From: Acidiphilium sp.
GTDB taxonomy: Bacteria; Pseudomonadota; Alphaproteobacteria; Acetobacterales; Acetobacteraceae
Length of the DNA: 64,000 bases
Direction of reading: 5' to 3'
Assembly: GCA_028688905.1 (NCBI GenBank)
Contig: JAQTXH010000001.1
Coordinates: 420,156 to 484,155 of the forward strand
Below are positions 1-9,572 of this stretch, piece by piece; the first letter of the stretch is position 1, and the number at the start of each line of letters is the position of its first letter. Under the pieces are notes generated by a model that worked only from the letters and a program-made list of their open reading frames with translations, was not told where the DNA came from and did not search any database. Made by a program: the position numbers and the translations under genes.

Positions 1-77
1 AGGCATCAAGGCATGTCGCGGTGTCGTGACCGGTCACTGGATTGCATCATCGACTCGGTTTGGGCAGGGTGTGCGTA

Positions 78-1448
78 ATGATCGGGAACAATCCTAAGGT
101 GCGCCCGGTCTGGGGCTGTATTTTCTTGTCGGGAGTTTTGCTCCTGACCGGCTGCGCGCGGTATCAGTCACGGTCGATTATGCCCGCGCAGGCGGCACGG
201 CACTTGAGCGCGCGGCGGTTGGATGATCCTGAATTACAACGGTTTCTCGCCGCCATGGGGGAACCCGCCGGGCACCGGTGGGGATTGCGGGCGCTAACGC
301 TGGTTGCGGTTTACGAACGGCCCGATCTGGTCATCGCCAACGCGGATTATGCGCTGGCGCAGGGCGGTCTGGTTTCGGCCCGTGCCTTGCCCAATCCGGA
401 ATTGTCGATCAGCCCGACCTATAATGTGACCAACGGCAATCCCTCGCCGCTGAAAATCGGTCCGATCGTCAGTTTTCTGCTCAGCAGTCTCGGGGCACGC
501 CAAGCCGGTATTGCGGCGGCGCAGGATCAGGCCGCCGCCGCACGGCAGGCTATTGTCACCGCTGCGTGGCTGGTTCGTGCCCGGGTCCGTAACGCCCTGC
601 TCGCCCTGTGGTCCGCGCGGCAGCAGCGGATTTGGGCTGGGCGGGAGCAGTCGCTGACCGTCGCGTCGGCCAAGGCGATCGACCAGCGGTTTCACGCCGG
701 CATGGTTTCGTCGGTGACGCGGGCACAAGCCGATCTGGCGGCTGAACAGGCAGGATTTTTCGCCGCAACAGCGCGGCGCGATCTGGAAATGGCGCGCGCG
801 CAACTGGCCGCCGCAATCGGGGTGCCGGTGGTGGCGCTGAACAGCATCGTGGTTTCGACAGTGGCCTTCGATCGTCTGCCAACGCCCGGCGGGTTCGGCG
901 ATTTGACCAGGATCGCCTTGACGACCCGCCCCTCGGTGCAGGCGGCGCTGGCCCATTATGCCGCCGCCCAGCAAAATCTGCGGGCGGCGGTTGACTCCCA
1001 GTTTCCTGGCCTGTCGATCGGACCCGGCTACCACTACGATCAGGGGGACAGCAAATATATCCTGGCGCTGGCGCTACCGCTGCCAATTTTGAACCAGAAT
1101 CAAGGGCCGATCGCGGTGGCGCGGGCGCGGCGGCATTTGATGGCGGCGCGGTTCGCCGCCGCGCAACTGCACGTACTGAACCAGACCGGGGTCGCGATCG
1201 TCGATTATCGGGCCAGTGCGCGCGAACTGGCGGCGGCGGCTCAGATCGCAGCTTCGGCTTCGGCGCAGACGCGCGCGGCTGAGGCGGCGTATCGCGCGGG
1301 GGCAACCGGCCGGGTGCGGCTGCTGGAGGCCGAGCAGGCGATGGTCGTTGCACGGCAAAACGAATTGACGGCGGAAATCCAGCTCCGCGCTGCCCTGGGC
1401 CGGCTGGAGGACAGCTTGCATCATCGGTTTTTTGGAGTGCTGCCATGA
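78..1448 (+). CDS. TolC-family outer membrane efflux lipoprotein
   Basis: Outer membrane channel component of a tripartite efflux pump, spanning the periplasm to the outer membrane. The N-terminus has a hydrophobic stretch ending in the lipobox LLLTGC, so it is probably a lipoprotein. The body is Ala/Gln-rich alpha-helical sequence in two similar halves, as in the OEP/TolC family (CusC/CzcC branch), with about 456 residues as expected. ATG at 78 is preferred because GGGCAGGG lies just upstream; a TTG at 42 would also be in frame. The stop overlaps the adaptor start by 4 bp (ATGA), so translation is probably coupled. The substrate is unknown. Confidence 0.88.
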   Translation: MIGNNPKVRPVWGCIFLSGVLLLTGCARYQSRSIMPAQAARHLSARRLDDPELQRFLAAMGEPAGHRWGLRALTLVAVYERPDLVIANADYALAQGGLVSARALPNPELSISPTYNVTNGNPSPLKIGPIVSFLLSSLGARQAGIAAAQDQAAAARQAIVTAAWLVRARVRNALLALWSARQQRIWAGREQSLTVASAKAIDQRFHAGMVSSVTRAQADLAAEQAGFFAATARRDLEMARAQLAAAIGVPVVALNSIVVSTVAFDRLPTPGGFGDLTRIALTTRPSVQAALAHYAAAQQNLRAAVDSQFPGLSIGPGYHYDQGDSKYILALALPLPILNQNQGPIAVARARRHLMAARFAAAQLHVLNQTGVAIVDYRASARELAAAAQIAASASAQTRAAEAAYRAGATGRVRLLEAEQAMVVARQNELTAEIQLRAALGRLEDSLHHRFFGVLP

Positions 1449-2353
1449 AGTTTTACGTCGTTGTGGCGGCGCTCGTGCTGCCGCCCGTGGCGTGCGCCGG
1501 TGTTCCGGTCATCCCGCTCGCTCCAGCCCAGATCGCCGCCGCCGGCATCGTTGCGGCACCACCGCGCAGCATCGACCACATACCGGCCCGGCGCGGCTAC
1601 GGTATGGTGGTCGATCCCGCGCCGGCTCTGGCCTTGCATGAATTGATCGTCGAGGCCGAGGCCGGTCAGCGCCTGGCCGACGCCACAATGGCGCGCACCC
1701 GCACGCTGTTTGGCGGTGCCGGCAATGTTTCCAAGGCCAGTCTGCAACAGGCCGAGGCCCAGGCGGCGGTGGCGCAGGCCCGGTTGGTTGGCTTGCAAGC
1801 CGAGGCGCGGGCGAAATTCGGCGCAGTGCTGGGGACAGCCCTGATCAAGGGCGGCGCGCCGCTCGAGGCGCTCGCCAGGGGTGACGCGCTGGTCGAGGTT
1901 TCGGTTCCTGGCGCGGCGCTGGGCGTGCCGCCGCGCGCGGCATCGGCCCCGCACGGCGTGGTGCTGCGGTTGATCGGGCCGGCCGGGCACGTCCCACCCG
2001 GCCTCGTGGGGGAGACCCTCTATTATACTGGCCCCGATCTGCCGGTGGGGTTGCCGCTTGCGGTCCGTCTGCCAGTGGGGGGTGCCCGTCGGGGTGTGAT
2101 GGTCCCGGCCAATGCGGTGATTTATCACGCCGATGGGGCCTCCGTTTACATCGAGATCGCACCGGGCCGGTTCAAATCGATCGGCATTTCCCTCGGCGAG
2201 ACGATCGACCGGCACGATGGGTTGGCCGGATATTTCGTGCCCGATGGCGTTTTGCCGCCGGGGGTGAAACTGGTGGTGCGCGGAGCGGGGGTGCTGCGGT
2301 CGATCGACAAATCTGCGGCGCAAAAATCCGCCGGCGATCCGGACGGGGATTGA
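1445..2353 (+). CDS. Short RND periplasmic adaptor (membrane fusion protein)
   Basis: Probable periplasmic adaptor linking the preceding outer membrane channel to the following RND pump. It has a short hydrophobic N-terminus (signal peptide or anchor), one Ala/Gln-rich coiled-coil segment around residues 80-130, and beta-rich C-terminal domains with the motif VMVPANAVIYHADG, typical of HlyD/CzcB adaptors. At 302 residues it is shorter than the usual 350-500, and only part of the lipoyl/hairpin region is recognisable. The pump starts 6 bp after its stop. The family is inferred from position and the C-terminal motif rather than strong full-length similarity. Confidence 0.75.
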   Translation: MKFYVVVAALVLPPVACAGVPVIPLAPAQIAAAGIVAAPPRSIDHIPARRGYGMVVDPAPALALHELIVEAEAGQRLADATMARTRTLFGGAGNVSKASLQQAEAQAAVAQARLVGLQAEARAKFGAVLGTALIKGGAPLEALARGDALVEVSVPGAALGVPPRAASAPHGVVLRLIGPAGHVPPGLVGETLYYTGPDLPVGLPLAVRLPVGGARRGVMVPANAVIYHADGASVYIEIAPGRFKSIGISLGETIDRHDGLAGYFVPDGVLPPGVKLVVRGAGVLRSIDKSAAQKSAGDPDGD

Positions 2354-2359
2354 ACGGCA

Positions 2360-5300
2360 ATGCTGGGTTCCATCGTTCGCGCAGCCCTGCGTTATCGGGT
2401 CGTCGTGGTGCTGGCGATCGCCGGCTTCGCATTGATCGAGGCGGCGGAACTGCCCTCTGCCCACTACGGCGTATTTCCGCAATTCACCCCACCCAGCGTG
2501 CAGGTGCAGACCGCAGCGCCGGGTCTCGATCCACGGGCGGTGGAACTCGCGGTGACCGATCGGATCGAGCAGGGATTGGGCGGCTTGGCCGGGGTGGCGG
2601 CACTGCGCTCGCAGTCGGAATCCGGGGTTTCGGTGGTCGATGTGGTGTTTCATGGCGGCACCGATGTCTATCGCGACCGTGCCCATGTCGCCGGACGGCT
2701 GGCTAGCATCGCCGCCAGCCTGCCGCCGGGGGTGGTGCCGGTGATCGTGCCGATGCAATCGGCCACCGGCACGGCGGTCGATGTCGGACTGGACGCCCCC
2801 GGCCTCACGCTGATGCAACTCACCGCGATTACTGAAACCCTGGTGCGGCCGGCGTTGCGGGCCGTGCCGGGGGTGGCGAATGCGGTGATGTTCGGAGCCG
2901 AGCCGCCGCAACTCGAGATCGAGGCGAATCCGGCGGCTTTGCTGGCGTCGGGCTTCGGGTTGAACGCGGTGGCGCAAGCGGCGCACGATGCGAGTGCGAT
3001 GCTGGGCGCGGGATTTCTCGACACCGGCAATCAACAGATCCTGCTCGCGACCCACGGCCAGGTGCAGGGGGCGCGCAGTCTTGCCGACAGCCTGCTCGGC
3101 ATGCGCGATGGTATCCCAATCACCCTCGGCGATGTCGCGACCATTCGCGAAGCGCCGCCGCCACGCTTCGGAGCGGCGCTGGTCAATGGCAGGCCCGGCA
3201 TTCTGCTCGTGGTTTCATCGCTCTACGGCGCGAACACGCTCACGGTCGCCGATGGGGTGGAGCAGACGTTGGCACGGATAACCCCGGCGCTGCATTCCGA
3301 GGGCGTCGATGTCGTGCCGGACGCGCTGGCACCAGGCAACTTCACCCGCGAGGCGCTGGCCGATCTGGGCCATGTGTTGCTGATCGGGGCGGCGCTGATC
3401 CTGGCGGTGCTGGTGCTGGCGCTGCGCGACTGGCGGATTGCGCTGATTTCCTTCCTGTCGATCCCGGTTTCATTGTTGGTCGCGGTCGCCGCGTTACGTG
3501 CATTCGGAGTCACGCTGAGCATCATGGCGCTGGCGGGGCTTGCGATTGCGTTGGGCGAAGTGGTGGACGACGCGGTGGTGGATATCGAAAACATCAGCCG
3601 CCGCCTACGCGAAAACGCGATACGCGCGGTACCTGCGCCGGCACTCGGCGTCATTCTGGCGGCGTCGCTCGAAGTGCGGCGCGCGATTATTTTCGCGACC
3701 GCCTCGGTCACGCTGATGTTTCTGCCGATACTGGGCCTGGGCGGCGTGGCGGGACGGATTTTTGCCCCGCTGGGCTACGCCTATATCGCGGCGATCGTCG
3801 CGTCGTTGCTGGTGGCGCTTACCCTGACGCCGGCCCTGGCGGCGCTGTTGCTACGACGCGGCGGCGGACATGAAAACGCGTCATCGGTGATTGATCATGC
3901 CAAGCGATTCTACGGTCACGCCCTGGCGGCGAGCGCGCGCGGAAGCCGGGTTCTGGCGGTGCTCGCTATTGTCGCCGTGATTGTGGCGGGATGGAGCCTC
4001 GTATTCGTGCGGACAAGTTTTCTGCCGAATTTCGAGGAGCAGGACGTGATCGCGCATTTCCTTTCGGCTCCTGGCACCTCGATCGACACCATGCTGGCGA
4101 TTGCGTCACGCGCCGTGGCGCGGCTGAAAACCGACCCCGATATACAGACCGTGGTCGTCCACATCGGCCGGGCCAGTCTGAGCAATGGCCACGCCGGGGT
4201 GAACAAGGCGGAGATCGACATCACCCTCAGCCGGCGGGGCAACGCCGATCCGTCGGCCTCGGCCAAGCGGATCATGGCCCGGATCGACGACGTGCCGGGG
4301 CTGCGCTGGTGGGACAACACGTTTCTCACCGAGCGCATCCACGAGAGTCTGTCCGGATTCGCGGCACCACTGACGATTTCGGTGTTCGGGCCAAAGCTGG
4401 CCGCATTGTCGAAGGATGCCGGCGCTATCGCCGCCTTGGTGCGGCAGATCCCCGGCGTGGAGACAGCGAGCGTCGCCGCATCGCCCGATATGCCGGTGAT
4501 ATCGATCACCCCTGAACGTGCTGCGATGGCAACCTATGGGCTGACAGCGCGGGCGGTGCTGGGCGCGGTTCGTACCGGCTATGCGGGTGATGTGGTGGGG
4601 CGGGTCTATCGCGGCCTGCTGGTCGAACCGATCGTGGTAACGCTGCCGCGCGGCTTCCGGCGTGATCCGGCCTCGCTCGCCAGCCTGCCGGTGCAGGCGG
4701 CGAGCGGCCGCATCGTGCCGCTTGGTCTGGTCGCGCGGATTGAGCGCAGTGTGGCCCCGGCGCTGATCCTGCACAGTTTCGGCCGCCGGGTGCAGGTGGT
4801 GACGGTGCAAACCGCGCCCGGTCACGGTAATGCGGTGCTGGCAACGGTGAAACGGCGGATTGCGCGTCTGCATCTGGAGCGCGGCGATTATTACGTCACC
4901 TACGGCGGCAGTGCGGTGGCCGGGGCCGCGGCCCAACGCAGTCTGCTGACCCATGCCGGAATGGCATTTGCCGCGATCCTCGCATTGCTGTCGATCGCGC
5001 TGGGGAATGGCCGGGCTGTGGTATTGTTGGCGCTGGGGCTACCGCTGGCTTTAGCCGGCGGGATAGCGGCTTCGTGGCTGTGTCTTGACGGGATGCTGAA
5101 CCTGGGCGCGATGGTGGGGCTGGTCACCCTGTTCGGCCTGTCGTTGCGCAACGGGCTGCTGCTGCTGATCCATTATCGGCGGTTGGTGCTGGAGGAAGGT
5201 TTACCCTGGGGCTGGGAGACCGCGCGGCGTGGGGCGATGGACCGTCTGCCGGCGATTTTGATCACGGCGATCGTCACCGCGCTGGGCTTATTGCCGCTGG

Positions 5301-5467
5301 CGCTGGCCGCCGGCTCGCCGGGCGATGAAATCGAAGGCCCGATGGCGATTGTCATTCTTGGTGGGTTGGTCACCGCAACCGCGCTGACCCTTCTGGTTCT
5401 GCCGCGCCTTTCCGCCGCCTTCATCCGCTGGCAACCGGAGGATGAGGTTGACCCTCAGGTTGACTGA
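2360..5467 (+). CDS. RND efflux pump, CzcA/CusA-like permease
   Basis: Inner membrane proton-driven pump of the resistance-nodulation-division superfamily; 1035 residues, the normal size. It shows the RND plan: TM1 near the N-terminus, a large periplasmic domain, TM2-6, a second periplasmic domain and TM7-12. The TM4 relay segment reads GEVVDDAVVDIEN, giving E400, D403 and D404 as candidate proton-relay residues. This mixes the heavy-metal (HME) Glu/Asp pattern with the Asp-Asp pair of drug pumps. It is the third gene of the operon. Metal versus organic substrate cannot be decided from sequence; no Met-rich copper relay is obvious. Confidence 0.9.
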   Translation: MLGSIVRAALRYRVVVVLAIAGFALIEAAELPSAHYGVFPQFTPPSVQVQTAAPGLDPRAVELAVTDRIEQGLGGLAGVAALRSQSESGVSVVDVVFHGGTDVYRDRAHVAGRLASIAASLPPGVVPVIVPMQSATGTAVDVGLDAPGLTLMQLTAITETLVRPALRAVPGVANAVMFGAEPPQLEIEANPAALLASGFGLNAVAQAAHDASAMLGAGFLDTGNQQILLATHGQVQGARSLADSLLGMRDGIPITLGDVATIREAPPPRFGAALVNGRPGILLVVSSLYGANTLTVADGVEQTLARITPALHSEGVDVVPDALAPGNFTREALADLGHVLLIGAALILAVLVLALRDWRIALISFLSIPVSLLVAVAALRAFGVTLSIMALAGLAIALGEVVDDAVVDIENISRRLRENAIRAVPAPALGVILAASLEVRRAIIFATASVTLMFLPILGLGGVAGRIFAPLGYAYIAAIVASLLVALTLTPALAALLLRRGGGHENASSVIDHAKRFYGHALAASARGSRVLAVLAIVAVIVAGWSLVFVRTSFLPNFEEQDVIAHFLSAPGTSIDTMLAIASRAVARLKTDPDIQTVVVHIGRASLSNGHAGVNKAEIDITLSRRGNADPSASAKRIMARIDDVPGLRWWDNTFLTERIHESLSGFAAPLTISVFGPKLAALSKDAGAIAALVRQIPGVETASVAASPDMPVISITPERAAMATYGLTARAVLGAVRTGYAGDVVGRVYRGLLVEPIVVTLPRGFRRDPASLASLPVQAASGRIVPLGLVARIERSVAPALILHSFGRRVQVVTVQTAPGHGNAVLATVKRRIARLHLERGDYYVTYGGSAVAGAAAQRSLLTHAGMAFAAILALLSIALGNGRAVVLLALGLPLALAGGIAASWLCLDGMLNLGAMVGLVTLFGLSLRNGLLLLIHYRRLVLEEGLPWGWETARRGAMDRLPAILITAIVTALGLLPLALAAGSPGDEIEGPMAIVILGGLVTATALTLLVLPRLSAAFIRWQPEDEVDPQVD

Positions 5468-5669
5468 CGGCCAGGATCATCGCGATTTGGCCTCGATGGA
5501 TGTTTCGTGAACCGGAATTTAGACGCATTTTTATTACAAAGCGAGTGATAGCCCGATGGCGTGGATCGTCCTGCCGGACCACCCGCACCGTCCTGGACCC
5601 TGCTGGGCGGCGATGGGGCGAACGCGGAGTATGCCAACGCAAGGGCGGATGAGCGTAGCGACTTCCGTC

Positions 5670-6581
5670 CTACGCTTGCTGCCTCATCCAATCCTCGATC
5701 AACCGTCGCGCAATCGAATCCCTCGGCGGGAGCGAAAATCCCGCCGATCTCCGATTCGCCAAGTCCTCCCGCGTGAACCAAGCCGCCGCGCGCATTTCCT
5801 CCACATCCAGTGTAATCGCCTCACTCGTCGCTTCGGCCCGATACCCCAGCATCAGCGACGCCGGAAACGGCCAGGGTTGGCTGGCGATGTAATGCACCGC
5901 ACCCACCGTCACCCCCACTTCCTCCAGAACCTCGCGCCGCACCGCATCCTCCAGGCTTTCGCCGGGTTCGACGAACCCCGCCAGGGTGGAGAAGAAATTG
6001 CGATCGATCGGGAATTTGTGCGATTGGCCGAGCAGCACCCGCTCGCCGCGCGTCACCAGCATGATCACCGCGGGATCGGTGCGCGGAAAATGTTCGGTGC
6101 CGCATTTGATGCATTGCATGGTGTGGCCGGCGCGTTCTGGCATGCACGGCGCGCCGCAGACGCCGCAAAACCGCGCGCGGGACTGCCACCAGAGCAACCC
6201 CTTGGCGGTGGCGAGCAGGCCGGCATGCATCGCCGGCAAGGCGGCTGTCAGGCCGCGCAGGTCGACGAACTCGCCGTCAGCATCGGTCAGCGCATCGAGC
6301 GGGATTTCATGGTTTGAAAGGTCGATCGCGAACACCGGCTTGCCCGCGAGCAGGCCGAGGAAGGTGGCGGGCATCGCTGCATCGCGCGGGCGTGCGGTCA
6401 AAATGGCGTGGGGTGCGGATTGCGCCTTGATCAGCAGGTTGCCGCGCCAATAGGGGATGAACAATGCATCCTGGCTGACGCGGGCCTGCCCGATCCACGC
6501 GGCATCGGTGCGGCGATGGCCGGCACGGTCGAGGGCAGCGGAACTATAGAGCAGGGCGCAGGGGGCATTGGTATCCGGCAT
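5670..6581 (-). CDS. nudC: NAD(+) diphosphatase (NADH pyrophosphatase) NudC
   Basis: Nudix hydrolase cleaving NAD(H) to NMN(H) and AMP; the family also removes NAD caps from RNA. It has a four-Cys zinc ribbon (CGVCGAPC ... CIKC), the Nudix box GFVEPGESLEDAVRREVLEE, and the NudC-specific array SQPWPFPAS after it. The start MPDTNAP at 6581 gives 303 residues. A longer in-frame extension would run through the SRP RNA gene and is rejected. It is transcribed divergently from the SRP RNA, with 72 bp between them. Confidence 0.93.
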   Translation of the reverse strand: MPDTNAPCALLYSSAALDRAGHRRTDAAWIGQARVSQDALFIPYWRGNLLIKAQSAPHAILTARPRDAAMPATFLGLLAGKPVFAIDLSNHEIPLDALTDADGEFVDLRGLTAALPAMHAGLLATAKGLLWWQSRARFCGVCGAPCMPERAGHTMQCIKCGTEHFPRTDPAVIMLVTRGERVLLGQSHKFPIDRNFFSTLAGFVEPGESLEDAVRREVLEEVGVTVGAVHYIASQPWPFPASLMLGYRAEATSEAITLDVEEMRAAAWFTREDLANRRSAGFSLPPRDSIARRLIEDWMRQQA

Positions 6582-6653
6582 GAGGGCAAGGTGGCATCGG
6601 GTTTGCGCCGAGGCAAGCTTGCAAACGGCGGGCAAAAATCCGATACAGGCTAT

Positions 6654-6750
6654 GGGAGATCGGCCGCGGACGCGCGCCTCGCCAACCCGGTCAGGGCCGG
6701 AAGGCAGCAGCCGCAACGAGTTTCCGCACGGGTCGCGGACCCGGTCTCCC
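6654..6750 (+). ncRNA. ffs: Signal recognition particle RNA, small bacterial (4.5S) type
   Basis: About 97 nt, recognised from the conserved apical domain GTCAGGGCCGGAAGGCAGCAG (6690-6710), the Ffh-binding symmetric loop and tetraloop region. The ends GGGAGATCGG (6654-6663) and the terminal GTCTCCC pair to close a long hairpin. It partners with Ffh for co-translational targeting to the membrane. The position just before dnaX matches many alphaproteobacteria. Confidence 0.95.
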
Positions 6751-6779
6751 ACCCTATATTCTCAACGCATCGGAGACGC

Positions 6780-8588
6780 ATGGCCGGGTTGTTCGACGAT
6801 GAAGATGCACCGCCGGTCCCATTGGGTCCGTCGTTATTTGGCGACGATCCGGTGCCGTCCGGGCCGGAACCGATCCTCGCGCAAGCTTACCGTGTCCTCG
6901 CCCGCAAATATCGCCCCACGACTTTCGATGAGCTGATCGGTCAGGATGGCCTCGTCCGCACCCTGCGTAATGCGTTCGCGATGAGCCGCATCGCCCATGC
7001 CTTCATGCTCACCGGCGTGCGCGGTGTCGGCAAGACCACCACCGCCCGCATCCTCGCCCGCGCGCTTAATTGTACCGGACCCGACGGAACCGGCGGCCCG
7101 ACGCCGGACCCCTGCGGCGTTTGCGACAACTGCGTGGCGATCCTCGCGGACCGGCATCCCGATGTGGTCGAGATGGATGCGGCGTCGAACACCGGGGTCG
7201 ATGACGTGCGCGAGATTATCGAGGCGACGCGGTTTCGCCCGATGATCGCGCGGACTAAGGTGTTCATCATCGACGAGGTGCATATGCTGTCGCGCAATGC
7301 GTTCAACGCGCTGCTGAAAACGTTGGAGGAGCCGCCGCCGCACGTCAAATTCGTATTTGCCACCACCGAAATCCGCAAAGTGCCGATCACGGTGCTGTCG
7401 CGCTGCCAGCGGTTCGATCTGAAGCGGGTGCCGGTCGATGTGCTGGCAGCGCATTTCATCAAGGTGGCGGCGGCGGAGGCGATCGGTATCGAGCCAGCCG
7501 CGGTCGAGGCGATTGCGCGGGCGGCCGATGGCTCGGTGCGCGATGGGCTTTCCCTCCTCGATCAGGCGATTGCGCGGGCGGATGACGGGGCCGTGATCGG
7601 CGCGGACCTGGTCGGCGATATGCTCGGCCTGGCAGATCGCGGTTTCGTGTTCGACCTGATGGAGGCGGTGGCCGGCGGGCGCGTTGCCGAGGCGCTCGGC
7701 GTGATGGACCGGGCGCACGCGCAAGGGGCCGATCCGGTGCTGCTGATGCAGGACCTGCTCGGGCTGGCGCATACGCTGTCACGCCTGAAGGCGATCCCCG
7801 ATCTGGCGAAGGGCAATGCGCTGCCCGAAATCGAGCGGACGCGCGGGGCGACGCTGGCAGCGGCACTTTCGGTGCCGTGGCTCGGGCGGTTGTGGCAGAT
7901 GCTGCTGAAAGGCATCGGCGAGGTCGAGCAGGCGAGCGATCGGCGGGCAGCGGCGGAGATGATTTTGATCCGGCTGTGCTTTGTCGCCGATCTGCCGTCG
8001 CCGGGGGATCTGGTGCGGCGGTTGTCCTCGGAAAGTGGCATCCCACGGTCGGCCCAGCCGCGCGAAAACCCCGATCCGGCACCGCGCGCGGTGGTTAACG
8101 GGCCGCCGGTGACCAGTGCGGTCCCGCATTTGGCCCGGTTCGAAGATGTGATCGCGCTCGCCGAGGAACGGCGCGACGCGTTGCTGACCAGCCAGTTGCG
8201 CCACGATGCGCGGGTGGTGAAATTCGTGCCGCCGATCATCGAACTTAACCTCTCGCCCGCCGCCCCACGCGATCTGTCCGCCCGCCTCGCCAAATTTCTC
8301 GAAGCCGAGACCGGCCGGCGCTGGACCATCGCATTGTCGCGCGAAACCGGTGCCCCCAGCGTCGTCGAGGCCCGTGAAACCGCGCGGGAGACGGCGCGCG
8401 AGGATGCGCTCGCCCATCCGCTGGTGCAGGCGATTTTCGCCACGTTTCCGGGTGCCAAAATCGAGAGTGTCGAACCGGACGAGCCGGAACCCCTTGCCGC
8501 GCCACCGGCTTTGACCGATGACGATATCGAATTTGCCCCCCCGATGTCCGATCAGGATATCGTTGACGCTCTGGAGATCGATCGATGA
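6780..8588 (+). CDS. dnaX: DNA polymerase III subunit gamma/tau
   Basis: Clamp-loader ATPase of the replicative polymerase. Domain I has Walker [16 protein letters not shown], zinc-binding cysteines (LNC, then CGVCDNC), Walker B IIDEVHML and the sensor segment [18 protein letters not shown]; a C-terminal tau region follows. Start MAGLFDDED at 6780 gives 602 residues and lies 29 bp after the SRP RNA. The reading frame stays open further upstream, but that part overlaps the SRP RNA and nudC. No A-rich slippery heptamer was seen, so an E. coli-style frameshift to gamma is not evident. It heads the dnaX-ybaB-recR unit. Confidence 0.95.
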   Translation: MAGLFDDEDAPPVPLGPSLFGDDPVPSGPEPILAQAYRVLARKYRPTTFDELIGQDGLVRTLRNAFAMSRIAHAFMLTGVRGVGKTTTARILARALNCTGPDGTGGPTPDPCGVCDNCVAILADRHPDVVEMDAASNTGVDDVREIIEATRFRPMIARTKVFIIDEVHMLSRNAFNALLKTLEEPPPHVKFVFATTEIRKVPITVLSRCQRFDLKRVPVDVLAAHFIKVAAAEAIGIEPAAVEAIARAADGSVRDGLSLLDQAIARADDGAVIGADLVGDMLGLADRGFVFDLMEAVAGGRVAEALGVMDRAHAQGADPVLLMQDLLGLAHTLSRLKAIPDLAKGNALPEIERTRGATLAAALSVPWLGRLWQMLLKGIGEVEQASDRRAAAEMILIRLCFVADLPSPGDLVRRLSSESGIPRSAQPRENPDPAPRAVVNGPPVTSAVPHLARFEDVIALAEERRDALLTSQLRHDARVVKFVPPIIELNLSPAAPRDLSARLAKFLEAETGRRWTIALSRETGAPSVVEARETARETAREDALAHPLVQAIFATFPGAKIESVEPDEPEPLAAPPALTDDDIEFAPPMSDQDIVDALEIDR

Positions 8589-8908
8589 AAAACCTCGCCG
8601 GCCTGATGAAACAAGCCCAGGCCATGCAACAAAACATGCAGGACATGCAGGCCCGCCTCGAAATCCTGGAAATTCAGGGCGAATCCGGTGCCGGTCTGGT
8701 CAAACTAACCTTGTCAGGCAAAGGTGTTCTGAAATCCGCCAGCATCGATCCCAAACTGCTCGACCCCAACGATGCGGAAATGCTGCAAGACCTGATCGTC
8801 GCCGCCCATCACGACGCCAAAACCAAACTCGAAGCCATCACCGCCGAAGAAATGCAAAAGGCCACCGGCGGCATGTCGTTGCCTCCCGGCCTCAAACTGC
8901 CGTTCTGA
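8585..8908 (+). CDS. ybaB: YbaB/EbfC family nucleoid-associated protein
   Basis: Small DNA-binding protein of 107 residues, the usual family size. It begins [19 protein letters not shown], an amphipathic N-terminal helix, followed by the beta-rich core with [18 protein letters not shown]. The ATG overlaps the dnaX stop by 4 bp and a GGAG lies upstream. dnaX-ybaB-recR is a conserved bacterial order. The precise role of the family in nucleoid organisation or recombination is not settled. Confidence 0.93.
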   Translation: MKNLAGLMKQAQAMQQNMQDMQARLEILEIQGESGAGLVKLTLSGKGVLKSASIDPKLLDPNDAEMLQDLIVAAHHDAKTKLEAITAEEMQKATGGMSLPPGLKLPF

Positions 8909-8981
8909 GGGCTGCCATGGGGTATTGGCGAAGCCCCCTTGCCAGGCTCGGGGCAGTGTCCCGCCTTGGCCAATGCACCTC

Positions 8982-9572
8982 ATGATGGGTCCCGAGATCG
9001 AGAGTCTGGTGGTCCAGGTGGCGCGTCTGCCTGGCCTTGGCCCGCGCTCGGCGCGGCGGATTGTGTTGCGGTTGCTGAGTGAGCGGGAGGGGCGGTTATT
9101 GCCGCTGATGGGCGCGTTAGCGGCGGCGGCGCAGCGGGTTGTGGTATGTTCGGTGTGCGGCGGGCTGGACAGTTGCGATCCGTGTTCGGTGTGTGCCGAT
9201 GATTCGCGCGAGCCGATGATTTGCGTGGTCGAGAGTGTCGCCGATCAATGGGCGCTGGAACGGGCTTCGGTGTATCGGGGCCGGTATCATGTGCTGGGCG
9301 GGTTGTTATCGGCAATCGGCGGGCGTGGGCCGGAGCAACTGGGGATAGCGGGGCTGCTGGCGCGGGTGGATGGGTCGGTGCGGGAGGTGATTCTGGCCTT
9401 GCCGGCGACGGTCGATGGCCAATCGACCGCGCATTATCTGAGCGAGCGATTGGCCACATTCGGTGTCCCGGTGACGCGCCTGGCGCAGGGCGTGCCGGTG
9501 GGGGGCAGCATCGAGATATTGGATGAGGGCACGCTGGCGATGGCGATGTCGGCCCGGCGATCGGCTGAATGA
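8982..9572 (+). CDS. recR: Recombination mediator protein RecR
   Basis: Ring-forming DNA-binding protein that, with RecO/RecF, loads RecA on gapped DNA. It shows the N-terminal HhH segment LARLPGLGPRSARR-like (here VARLPGLGPRSARRIV), a C4 zinc finger (CSVCGGLDSCDPCSVC) and a Toprim domain beginning MICVVESVAD. The start is ambiguous: in-frame ATGs lie at 8973, 8982 and 8985; MMGPEIE at 8982 fits the family N-terminus. There is no clear ribosome site, and 73 bp separate it from ybaB. Its stop overlaps the opgC start by 4 bp. Confidence 0.93.
   Translation: MMGPEIESLVVQVARLPGLGPRSARRIVLRLLSEREGRLLPLMGALAAAAQRVVVCSVCGGLDSCDPCSVCADDSREPMICVVESVADQWALERASVYRGRYHVLGGLLSAIGGRGPEQLGIAGLLARVDGSVREVILALPATVDGQSTAHYLSERLATFGVPVTRLAQGVPVGGSIEILDEGTLAMAMSARRSAE

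Noticed and set aside
6408-6779. N-terminal extension of DnaX
   Set aside because: It would run through the antisense of nudC and the [15 protein letters not shown] at 6780 matches the family length.
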